The notes under the pieces: model-generated | What the model saw: only the letters and a program-made list of their open reading frames with translations | Told to the model about the DNA's origin: nothing | Databases searched by the model: none | Position numbers and translations under genes: made by a program | Shown here: positions 48,120-58,148 of the stretch, one piece after another | Layout: each line of letters starts with the position of its first letter | How positions within the stretch are numbered: position 1 is the stretch's first letter | Origin: Massospora cicadina | Lineage: Eukaryota; Entomophthoromycota; Entomophthoromycetes; Entomophthorales; Entomophthoraceae | Direction: 5' to 3' | NCBI GenBank assembly: GCA_022478985.1 | Contig: JAKSZP010012129.1 | Coordinates: forward strand, 1 to 64,000 | Length of the DNA stretch: 64,000 nt

Positions 48120-48960
48120 TTTACTTTAGGGACGTTGGACATTGCTGGACTCAAGGCCTCACCATCCCGGGCTAGAAAACTGAGATTTTAAAATAATTTA
48201 CCCGTGGAGATCCTGGCCATTCAGGAAACCCACTGTCCGTGCGGTAGAGAAAGCATGGGCAACCATGCTCCTCCCTTCCATTTCTTTTTGGTCTACGCAC
48301 TGTGGGGTGCTTGTTTGAGTGAACAATAAATTTATTTTGTCAAAATTGTACCTTGACGGCTGCATCCTTGTAATCACCTTTTTGTGGGATGACGAAGTGC
48401 ACGCTGTTGTTAACATTTACGCCCCAACCTGTGCATGAGATTGTCAGGAATTCTTCTCAGCCATCAATTATCTTCCATTACCCCCAACCCATTTGTTGTT
48501 GGCGACATGAACTGCTGAACAAACCCAGCCACAGAATGCTGGCCCTCGTCGCCTACACCCCCACAGGAGCACGTTGAACTTCACGTTCTCAAAGCCACCT
48601 TAGGGTTGTTTGATACTATGCCACATCATGCACCCCTACTCACTAACATGTCTCGCCCCCACGTGCACAACGGCCAGCTGAGGTCCATGGCCTGCATTGA
48701 CCTTATTCTCACGCTGTTGAAACTCTAATACCAAATTTTCCAATTCACCACAATGAAAATTGATTTATCCAACCACAGAATGGTATCAGTTTCCTTCTGT
48801 TTGTCCAATACAGCGGCCCAGGCACTGAAGTGGTGCAAACTATGCCCCACCGAGATTATGTCACCAAGATTTTCCTCATGGGTGGAAACTGTGACCTTGG
48901 CTCTGGAGTTTACCACACCGCTATGTGCAGACCCAATTTACACCTAGTCAACCTTCAAAG
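48120..48960 (+). pseudogene. LINE C ORF2, endonuclease domain
   Basis: DIAGLKASPSRARKL (about 48138), EILAIQETHCPCG (Glu, about 48207-48245), VVGDMNC (about 48500) and SMACIDLIL (about 48688) are present. The conserved Asp-His pair reads LSNHRMVS (about 48770), so the Asp that orients the catalytic His is Asn. Several stops. Confidence 0.7.
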
Positions 48961-50760
48961 TGAACACAATTCGCCAGGATCGCCACCTCTCCTCCTGTAA
49001 CTCATGGGCTGCCTTGGCAGTCATTTTGTGTACGCTGGCGAAGTGGACCACCTGGGGTCTAATGTCCCCGCTGTGAACTACAGCCCAGATTGGGGTCACA
49101 AGTGGGCGGAAGTGTCCACTCGCCTCAACGCACTGATAAGACAACACAAGCATCAGGTTTGTGTTCAGTATAAAGCAAAGCATATAACAGCGGGTGATAT
49201 GTGTTCTGCTTTTTTTTTCAAAATTCTTTACACTGCACCAGAGTTTGGCTTGCACACAGGTGCAAAGGCCAGACTACTCCATTGCGGATATGCTGGCCAA
49301 AGTGGCGATCAAAATACAAAATTATTACTCCAAATTATATCAGTCCAATCCAGTACGCTGGCAAAAGTGGACAATCTTCTTGAAAGTGCCCATATCTGCA
49401 CCGTTTCCTGTTTTCCAGAGTTAATGATTTGATTACTTGGGACGAAATCTGGGGGTGGAAGGCGAGTTGGTAAGGGTGTATGGCTACCAACCTGAAGGTT
49501 GCGGGTTTGATTCCCGCCCTTCGCACATTGATTGGGGTGCCAGCCAAAGGAAGCTATTGGTGGTTAGTAGGTCTAATAACACGAAAACCTTACCCATGAC
49601 GTAACCAGAAAAATTTGAGTCCCAATCCAGATGTGGAAAAACTTTCTACAATGGAGTTGACCCTGTTCAGGTTTCATGTCATTTCTTTCTTTTGGTAATG
49701 CCTGTCCCCTGGTCGGCTTGCCTAGGTTAAATAAAATACTTGGGATGAATTCTGGTCCACCATTCGCGGTGCATTGTACAGGAAATGCCCAGGTCCAGAT
49801 GGCGTCCCTTATGAGTTCTATAAGGAGTATTACAAAGATTAACCTCCTTTCTGCTGGCCTCTATGAACCAATGCCTTATGGAAATGCGCCTCCTACCTGG
49901 AGGGTAAGAGACTTTCACAATAACGTTGTACAAGAAAGAGGATAAGCTGGACTTGGCCAATTGGCGCCCCCATTTCACTCACTAACACAGACACAAAATT
50001 TTTACTTAAATTATGGATAACCGTCTAGGGATTGTTGCCTCTGCTCTCATTTCCCCTGAACACTTTGGTTTCATCCCCAAAAGGTCGATTTGGGACAATA
50101 TACACACCGTAGCCAACATATATCAATACACGGCTTCTGGGGCACTTGTGTTTTTAGACCAGCAGAAGGCCTATGATAGAGTCAACTGGGATTACCTCAG
50201 GGCCTGCCTCCATCAATTCCACTTACCCCTCGATTCAACTGGGTGATGCTGCTCACAGAATCTGCAATAATGGGAGTACGTGGCCCTGGCTTCCTAACAG
50301 AAGTAGTCCGCCCTCAAAGGGGCCTACACCAAGGGGACCCTCTTAGCCCACTCTTGTACAACTTCAGCCTTGACCCACTTTTACGCAATGTGAATGCCCG
50401 CCTTACTGGTGTCCATGTGCAAGGCCAAGCACCAGTAAAGATGTTGGCGTTTGCTGATGATTGTGTGGTTGGGGTGTCTAACAACCAAGATGCACAAGCT
50501 CTTGAAGCTACTATCCAGGATTACTCCAGGGTAAGTAATGATGCACTTAACGCCTCCAAAACCGAAACTGTTCTCCTTACTTGGTATCAAGCCAGCTGGG
50601 CCCCAGCGCCCCATTTTCTTCATGCTTCCTCAACTTGCTCATGGGATCTCTTGCCCTTCCCACCTCATACCGCCCCACTTGTTCTCCCCTTTGTGCCAAG
50701 CCCCACCGTTAGCCCTGTTGCCATTTGGGGGTGTGGCTGGAGGTGGGAGGGTACGCCTCA
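48961..50760 (+). pseudogene. LINE C ORF2, reverse transcriptase, split by the SINE
   Basis: The pre-RT region runs to about 49452, then the SINE (49453-49737), and the frame resumes with KCPGPDGVPYEFYKEY (about 49782). ALVFLDQQKAYDRVNWDYL lies near 50145-50200, RGLHQGDPLSPLLYNF near 50318-50365 and MLAFADDCVVGVSN near 50441-50480. The FADD box is intact. Open segments 50013-50246 and 50243-50767 overlap by four bases, so one frameshift separates RT motifs A and B. Confidence 0.85.
49453..49737 (+). mobile_element. SINE copy 1, tRNA-like head and LINE-like tail
   Basis: 285 bp flanked by an imperfect 18-bp duplication (ACTTGGGACGAAATCTGG 49435-49452; ACTTGGGATGAATTCTGG 49738-49755). The head resembles a tRNA: A-box-like GGCGAGTTGGT, B-box GGTTTGATTCC (about 49502-49512) and a T-arm-like GCGGG/CCCGC stem. 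The body is unique, and the 3' end GGTAATGCCTGTCCCCTGGTCGGC with TTAAATAAA (two motifs in sequence) matches the LINE tails. RNA polymerase III would transcribe such an element internally. Confidence 0.9.
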
Positions 50761-51965
50761 GAAGTGATGGAAAACCATATCCTCAAAAACGTTACAAAAC
50801 GCATAGCTTCCCTCAAAGCCCGTCGGACCTCCCTTACAGGCAGAGTAGTGCTAGCCAACTCTATGTTCTTTTCTAAAGTTTGGTTTGGAGCCCACGCCAT
50901 CGCTTTAGCCCCTGGTTTCTTAAAGTCATTATACGCCCTTCTGCAAGGGTGGCTTTGGTTAGGCCGCCCACCGCCGGTGCACCTGTATTTCATTTTTGGT
51001 CCTCGCCATGGTGGTGGTATGCGCCTGCTCAACTTTGAGGCCCATGCTGCCAAAATTCTTGGCACCTGGATCGCTGCCATCACCAACCCTACGATCTCAG
51101 CCCAGCACTGGTCCCGCGCGGCCTGCTTCAACTTCTCCCACGCCCTGGGCCTTAGCAATCCTACCCACCCCCACTCCCTGTTAAAATATCTCGCCTCACA
51201 TCCTTCTGCTGCGGGCCCACATGGGATATCACCCCACTTAAAAAGGATCCTCCTCTCCATGCGGAGCGCTGAGTGGAGGATTTGCATCAGTGGGCACACC
51301 GCCCAGAGGAGTCGCCCTACTCCCCAGTTCACCCAGGAAGTACAAGGCCAAGCCATTCTGAATAATGTGATACCCATGAGGTCTCCTAACATAGCAAGGG
51401 TGGACTACCTGGACATGTTGGACATCCCCTACTCCCTCAATACCCAGAAAGCCATATGGAAGTATGCCCAACACCCTCTTCTGCAGCTGCGTGTTCATTC
51501 TCTTGTGTGGCGCTGCTTGATATGGATATACCATACTGCTGAGCACTCTAACGCTTTGCACTCATCTTGCATCGTGTGTGGCCAGTATGGAACGTTGGTG
51601 CACCGCCTGGAAGAGTGACCACCCTCAAAAGCAATATGGCGTGAGGTTCAGCGTCCATTTCGCCTGGATCAGGCCCATCCCTTTAGCCTTTCTAAGGACA
51701 TATTTGCTCTGTCCATGGTTTCCCCTCTACCACCTTCCCTCTGTGCCTTAGTGGTTGCAATCGCTATGTGGACCATCCACACGATTGTCTTGGATGCTAT
51801 CTCAGGCTCCACTCCCACCCTCAAGGAAGCTCTACGCTGGTTACAGTCGCAACTTGTGGACCACTTTCAAGCATGGATGTTTGGGTATATCCCACCCCGT
51901 CGCCGCCAGATGGTCTCATCCTGGTTCCTGGTTTGGTTCATCATTTCAGGCCCCTTCCTACACAC
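50725..51965 (+). pseudogene. LINE C ORF2, C-terminal region
   Basis: The 297-codon frame 50725-51618 is the longest LINE frame here. LTGRVVLANSMFFSKVWFGA is the post-RT motif. It ends CIVCGQYGTLVHRLEE followed by TGA where copy B has Cys, so the C-terminal CX2CX7HX4C finger lacks its last ligand and the protein is truncated. The remaining tail (51715-51969: LCALVVAIAMWTIHTIVLDA...WMFGYIPPRRR) is open in another frame. The overlapping minus-strand frame 50709-51392 is a shadow. Confidence 0.8.
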
Positions 51966-52168
51966 GTGATCAATAATGGCGCAAGCCCCTACACACGCAA
52001 CCCCCCTTCTTTCTCTTGGCATTCTCGCTGGCAACAGGAGATAGCGTCTGCTTCTCTGGTGTGCCCTCCTCTCACTGAAGTTCATTTTTTTAGTTCAGTT
52101 TAATTATCAAAAGTGTCCGTCCCCTGGTCAACCTTTCCCAATAAAATTAAAATTAAAATGAATTCCAA

Positions 52169-53640
52169 GATTATGATTTCGTTTCCAAATCTGCTGTTTT
52201 AGAACAGAAAGTGGAAACGAATCTCATTGCCTGTTTGGACCCAAAATGTGCTGAACGGCGAAAAAACTTGGACAATGACCTCAACAGAACTATTGACCCA
52301 ATCAAATTATGACAAGTCAAGAACTCATTTATGAACTCAGCGATGAAATAAATGTCAAGAACCCCATGGAAGCTTCAAATACCACCAGAATTTTGGTAAA
52401 CCAAAAGCATCAGACAAAATGCCCGGAACTTACCTTTGCTCAAGCAGTGACAAGCTTGATGCCTCCGCACTGGCAAGTCTGTTACACAGAGATTCTGACG
52501 GCTCTTTTCTGGAAATTAGATCAGATATTGCTAAAAGAGAATTTTAAAAATTTCCTGTATCTGCTTTCAGCTTGGATTAACACCAATCTTGACAAACCTA
52601 ATCACAAAAATAATTCGTTTGGCCTGTGATTTAAGACTAATGGATTACTTTTAAAAACCCAAGGACTTACCTTGGAAGGGAAAACCATTGTCACATCCAG
52701 AAAAGCACCACCCACTGCACAACCATCCAAGCCAGGGTTTGTCTCCCAAATTGGTAATGAGGTTGTTAGTTCAAACGAGCTGTGCCCTGCAGATTTCACC
52801 AAGATGAATCACCACGCCATCAACTATTTTTAGCATGAGGTTCCAAATGAACCCAAACTTGAGTATTTAATTAACCCCAACTCTCAATTTCACACCTTGT
52901 ATGATGCCACCACCAAAACCTTTGGATTTGAGGCTGTTGAGTTAGTCTTTACCGTCAGAGTTGATAGGAAATTTACTGAGACTACCCAGCTGTTGAGCCA
53001 GATTTGAAATGCCCCACAAATCATTCAAAGGCTGACTATGACGCCCTCTCCAGCCCCTTTCAAGTCATATATCAGTTTAAGGATCGGGATCAAGGCAAAG
53101 ACCCACTAAAAATGATCAACCTCTGCGAGGCGATAACTTTGGCTTTCACAACCCAGCGCCAAACTGCCATACTTTGTTCTCTCACCTGTTTGCTGGTGGA
53201 ACAGATGTCCACCTGACGTTATAAATCTTTTTTGTTCTTATGTGAAAATTGGGGCCATCTCATTACTGGTGCCTGAGTCATCTTGTCAGCTACACGCGCC
53301 TCAAGCACGCCCTTGTCATCCACTCCCAGCTAGCTTCCAAACTGAAATTGCGCTGTCCTGACTCAGCTACTTCGTTGTTCTACCCTTTTGACTCCATCCT
53401 ACCTTGCCAGTTTAACCCAAAGAACCTTTTACTAATATATACAGACTTGGATTGACTATAAATTATTCCAAGAAAGCCTGTGACACCCTTGCCAACCTAG
53501 TCGCCACGCCTAAGGGCAAGATTTACCCTGATGACACCAATTCTGTACTGATTAATGGCAAGTATCTGAGGGGAATTTAACAATGATGACAAGTCTCAGT
53601 TGTTGCTGGCTCAGTGTGACGTAACCAGGCAGTTAGTCAC
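52169..53640 (+). pseudogene. Interior frame of the 45-54 kb element, second part
   Basis: Resumes in the same frame after the LINE: DYDFVSKSAVLEQKVETN, then CAERRKNLDNDLNRTIDP. Later pieces in other frames are FGFEAVELVFTVRVDRKF (about 52921-52975), SSPFQVIYQFKDRDQGKDP (about 53051-53108), LCENWGHLITGA and YSKKACDTLANL...GKIYPDDTNSVLINGKYL (about 53462-53570). These read like a genuine protein broken by stops, but match no Gag or Pol domain that I recognise. The frames 52309-52629 and 53249-53455 are parts of it or shadows. Confidence 0.45.
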
Positions 53641-53895
53641 GCCCATTCAATAGTGAGGTAGCCTAATGCTGGAAGAACTTTCAACACATGGCCTAGGCTC
53701 TCTTAAAAATGAAAACACAGCATGGCCTCTTGATCTAAACTGAGCTGGCTTGAACTTGACTAGACATCATCAAATGAACATTTTTGAGTTCCAAGAAAAA
53801 GTGCATCAGTCAATCAATAACAAGATTACATAACAAATACCTCAACAATTTATTGGGTCAATTATTTCAGAAAGGAAAGACTTACTCCCCTTGGA

Positions 53896-53916
53896 CAAGG
53901 TTTGAGGGGGATCACT
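53896..53916 (+). other. Polypurine-like tract before the 3' LTR
   Basis: GACAAGGTTTGAGGGGGATC lies just upstream of the LTR start, similar to the tract at 33651 (TTGAGGGGGGC). Confidence 0.55.
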
Positions 53917-54658
53917 TGAGATTCTCCCTATGAAAGGTGGAAGCCTTGTCCTGGGAAAAGATCAGCAGATATGAGAGCGCAGGACATGAACTTTAAGCTA
54001 TGCAAATATTTTAATAATTCTCGAACTAAGGCTCATCCCAAATCATCAGGTTATATTCTGAATTTGGGGAATTACTTGAATTACTACAAATTTGGCTAAT
54101 AAAGATTTTAATATTGTTTACGAATATTTTACCTTATATTGAGGCCACATTCACCCAACTCCATCATCAGTGGCCCAAGGATCCCAATATCTCTATCTTC
54201 TGTTCATTCTGGAATTTGGCAAGTTGGACTTCTCAACCTGGACTATTAGAAGAGATCCTACATGAGGTTAATACCAATTTAACTAATGCTATGAACTTAT
54301 CACCAGGAGATCAAGAAGCTCAGCTGACCTTTCAGGTGGGACTGTGATGATGGACAAACTTTTGGCAATCTATAGTGAGAAGAGAAGATACTTTTTGCAA
54401 TTACCAAAGAAACATGATTCCCCTTTTCTTAAAATAGCACTATAAATAGTACTGACATTTTTCATAATCAAAGCTTTTATAGCAAATAGCTTATATTATT
54501 TATTTATTACCTAGTTTGAGTACATTTAAATAAAGTTTTTCCATCGCTGCTTCTTATAAAGCCTTTGTCCTCTCAGCTGACTGTCGCCTCTTAAAATCAG
54601 CTACTATTTTGAGATCCCCAGTGCTAGCACCTGCGACGCATCAGGTGAAAACCCAACA
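53917..54658 (+). repeat. 3' LTR of the 45-54 kb element
   Basis: 742 bp, paired with 45245-45979. The open frame 54114-54347 lies wholly inside it and is probably fortuitous. Confidence 0.88.
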
Positions 54659-55200
54659 CAAAGCATTGGGAAGCGAATTTAAATTGTGTATCTCTTTTTA
54701 GCAATGCTTTGGTGACTATGAAAAGTAAGTATTGATTAAGATTTTGCCATACGTTATTGATTAATTCTTGGGCTGTGTATGGAGGTTGCACAAGTGCTTT
54801 ACTAGGTGGACCGCTAAATAGGCAATTCATATAAATTATGCTTAGTTTTGAATTCACTTTATTAGTCATTTAATGCTGTTTTACCCTAAGGGTAATAAAA
54901 ATTTTTGGGCCTTAAGCCCAATTTAGTATCGATTGATAAATTAATAATAATGAATACAGGTTGATATTGATTATATCAATAAATAATTTGAAAGCTTATG
55001 GTTAGGGCTTTACACCAATTAGGGTGAATCCCAACACTTAAGCTATTTAAAAATCTCCTGATTAAGCTAACCAAAATAGCAACCATTTAAGCAATGCTAT
55101 AAGGGTAAGATATTAATTTATTGGGACCCATATTGATCCAGACAATATATAAACTCAGTATTTTATACTCAGGTTACTGCATTTAGACAATAATTAAAGA
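54659..55200 (+). repeat. Rep-A, copy 2, right part
   Basis: Matches 30270-30390 (GCAATGC.TTGGTGACT), then 32325-32629 (GTGCTTT.CTAGGTGGA) and then 42482 onward. The three-way match reconstructs Rep-A as one continuous sequence and proves that the intervening elements in copy 1 are insertions. Confidence 0.6.
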
Positions 55201-56220
55201 GTCTTCACACATCCCACACTAGAGCCATTAAAGGAGGACCTGAAGAAGGTCCTAGGGTTTATCAATTTCCCTGTTTTACTGTGGATTCTGTTGATCATAG
55301 AGCTACAAGTAGGTAACCTCAGTAGTCAGTAGAGTCAGAAGTTTTAAGCCTAATTGGTACAGGGGGTCCTGAAAGTTCAGAGGGTCCTTGCAGGCCTAGG
55401 TGGCCTGAGGGACAGATGGGGTCATCTCCACATAATTCCTTACTAGTGCTGGAAAGCCTTTCAGCCATTTCAGTATAGCAGGGAAAGGGATATTCTTTTA
55501 CATATAACAGGAGACAGTTTTCAATTTGTCAATCAGAGCCTGATAATATCTTAGTTAACAGCCAAAATGAGTTCATTCATGATTTTTTACAAACTATATT
55601 GTGGTATATTATAGGTTCATAGACTCAAGTTTTTAGATTCACTCTGCTAGAAATTTGTAACACAATAATCTAAGTATATAGTTTTTAACCCCATTAAGGT
55701 TTAATGTCTTTCCAATATGGCCACACACCTGATACTTTGAAGAACGAAACCAAATGAGCTAACTAAATAAGGTGGAGTGAAGCATTTGAGCAAATTAAAT
55801 GTGTTAATGAAGCTCATGATAAATTATACTGTTTTCTATAATATAATAAATAACTGGATTAGTAATTTGGAAAAAGTTTATTTAATTCTTTTCTAATTGA
55901 TTAGAAAAAAAGAGGACAGATGAAAGCTTTTAAGATTAGAGAAAAATAAAAATCGTGAGATTTAAAAGATTTTTTAGGATAAAATGAACCTTTCTGTTGT
56001 TAAAATATAGTTCCATTTAAATTTTGTGCTGTGAATATATGTCATACAATGTTTAAAATAGAAGCTATAGTTACTTAGAAAAAGGGCTAAAATCTTAGGA
56101 GTTTTGGTATCATTGTTGATACCACAAAATAAGATACTATAACTTTTTTAATAATAATATGATACTAGAGTTAAGATTGACTGATGTCAATTTTAGCATT
56201 CAAGTTTTCAATTAAATCAC
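55201..56220. other. AT-rich DNA, nothing recognised
   Basis: No frame above 60 codons stands out, and no repeat or RNA gene was identified. Confidence 0.5.
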
Positions 56221-58010
56221 TCTAAAGCGCCTGACTTTATGGAGCTTGTCAGTACTCCCATCACTGAATAACGACAGACCTTTCAGTTACATCTGATAGT
56301 TTATCTGACTAAAAGTTTTTTATCTGATGGCGCAGCTAATTTTCGCTAACCCTTAGTCATGTTTCCTAATCATGCATCCAGCTTTTTAGTACTAGATGGT
56401 CATCATGCATCCAGTTTTAATGATGTTTGATAGCTAGTCTTCCCTTGATTCTTTATGAATCCACATATTAGAATTCTATATAGTTTTTTGGGCCAAATTT
56501 GCGGCCCATTTTTACTATAATTAAGTATATTATCAATTGAATCTCCTGTTTATTATTTTTGAGCCCTGCCAAGCCCTTTCAGCATTTGACTGATGTAGCA
56601 ATCTTTTAAATTAAATTATTTAAGATATTATGTGTCACATGAATCACCAAAAATCACAACTAAAGTATGCATACTTACAAGGTGTCTTCCATGCTACCAC
56701 CTCCAGTACTTCCTCATATGAGCTGCACACAACCATAATGCCATTCATCACTCCAAAGCCCATAAATCATGACCTTCTGTTCTTCTTCCCATTTTTCTTC
56801 CACGCCAGTGTCCTCAGAAGCTGTGAGTGTTCCCTTGAATGGCTAAGCTGTACCAGTGCCCCTAGTCCATTGACATACTGGCAATGTGCCCTGTTTATGG
56901 ACACGTTGCACCCATTCCTGAAAGCCTGTTGTTCTTATCTCCCATTGCCTCCATGCTTCCCGCAAACGCTTCTATGTTAAAGGATTATGTCACAGAATTA
57001 CTAACGTCTTTTTGGCATTACATCTTTAAAACGTGACTCATCATCAAGCACCTACCTTTCTGGAGCACAGCAGAACTCCAAGCTGTGTATCATACAGACC
57101 TTTTAGATACGCCTAATGTTCTATCAGATAGAAAGTTTTTCAAACTTGATGATGTAGCTAAATCTCTGCCGACCATTAATCAGGTTTTACTCATCATAAA
57201 TCAATTTTTTCTAATATTTCGTTTTTAAGATTTCCCCAATATTATGAGAATCCATCTTAGAGTTCTATCTAGTTTTTTTGGACCGCGTTTTGTGGCCAGT
57301 TTTGCACTTTGACCGAACTGTATTGCTCTTTAACCTCAGGTTTATGCTTTTTGGTTCCAACAAGCTCTTTGTACATTTTACTATTGTAACAGAAGTTAGC
57401 ACTTACTTTGTCTAAGATCTTATGTTAAACCTCCTGCTAAATATCTTGTCTGAGGTTTGCATGTCGTCAAGGTGTATGTTATGCTTCAACTGCTAGTTCT
57501 TTCCTTAGTCAGTCATGTGCAAACAAAACGCTTTTCACTCTCCAGTGCTTGCAAAGCGTGCCCTTATGTTATGCCTTCAATTCATCCACCATGCCACTTC
57601 CAATAGAAGTCCATTAGTGGCCCTTGAATGACCACCCAATGCATAAGCGTCCCTGAGCCACCAACTTACTGGCAAAGTGTCATGAAGTTGATCCGTTGCA
57701 CCTGTGCCATGGTATCTGTCATTCCCTCTCTCTTTGCCTTTGATGTTTACCGCCAAAGCTTACATATCATGAGGAGGTGATGTCACAAACCAAATAATGT
57801 CAAAGTGACATTTGCATTTTAACAGGTGAATAATCTTGAGCATTTAACTTTCTGGAGCTTGGCGGGAAATCCTGTCATTGCATTATGTCATACCTTTTGT
57901 TACGTCTGATAATTTGTCAGATTAAGATTTTTTTATCTGATAACAAATCTGGATTTCTTCCAACCTTAGGCGCATTTACACATCAGGCATCCAGTTTTGC
58001 TGATGGTCAA
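56221..58010 (+). repeat. Degenerate tandem repeat, period about 800 bp
   Basis: Equivalent blocks recur near 56235, 57055 and 57850 (GGAGC before TACATCTGATAGTTTATCTGA-type sequence; TTTTTTATCTGAT; CATCCAG). Between them, CCTTGAATG and ACTGGCAA.GTG blocks at about 56830-56890 recur near 57625-57685. About 2.2 units. The frame 56630-56980 lies inside and is probably not a gene. Confidence 0.6.
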
Positions 58011-58148
58011 TATGTAAGTTTCCCCCTTTTTAAAAGAAACTCCACCTACCATCTAGTACTAAAAAAAACTCCACCTAGTTGTCTTTCTGCTAAGCATCAC
58101 TTTTTTTAATCAATTCAGCCTTGAAATTTAGCTCCACTAAAGAGATTT

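Larger units (their letters stand above)
46602..52152 (+). mobile_element. LINE copy C with a SINE inside
   Basis: 5.55 kb including a 285-bp SINE. It is flanked by a 16-bp duplication TTAAAATGAATTCCAA (46586-46601, 52153-52168). It is colinear with copy B at 36436-41704 in the 5' UTR, ORF1, inter-ORF hairpin, endonuclease, RT, C-terminal region and tail (GTGTCCGTCCCCTGGTC...AATAAAATTAAA). Stops and frameshifts are common. Copy C has the FADD box and RQGDPLSPLL-type motif in a better state than copy B. Confidence 0.9.
45245..54658 (+). mobile_element. LTR element with unrecognised interior
   Basis: LTRs 45245-45979 and 53917-54658 start TGGAATTCTCC and TGAGATTCTCC and both end ACCCAACA. The PBS and purine tract are in place. 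The interior (45980-46585 plus 52169-53916, about 2.35 kb once the LINE is removed) shows no protease, RT, RNase H or integrase motif. The element lies inside Rep-A copy 2. No matching target duplication was found (ACTCT left, CAAAG right), so borders may have eroded. It is a non-autonomous LTR element or carries an unfamiliar gag. Confidence 0.8.

Noticed and set aside
49453..49530. Functional tRNA gene
   Set aside because: It has A- and B-box-like motifs, but it is the head of a 285-bp repeat with target duplications and recurs at 25.4 kb, so it is a SINE head.
50709..51392. 227-codon minus-strand frame
   Set aside because: It overlaps the well-supported LINE C ORF2 C-terminal region on the plus strand and has no family features.
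54114..54347. 77-codon open frame
   Set aside because: Lies entirely inside the 3' LTR; the homologous stretch in the 5' LTR is broken.
45240..54663. Target duplication of the 45-54 kb LTR element
   Set aside because: ACTCT on the left and CAAAG on the right do not match; small shifts of the ends did not help.
56630..56980. 116-codon open frame
   Set aside because: Lies within the degenerate 800-bp tandem repeat and is not kept open in the other unit.
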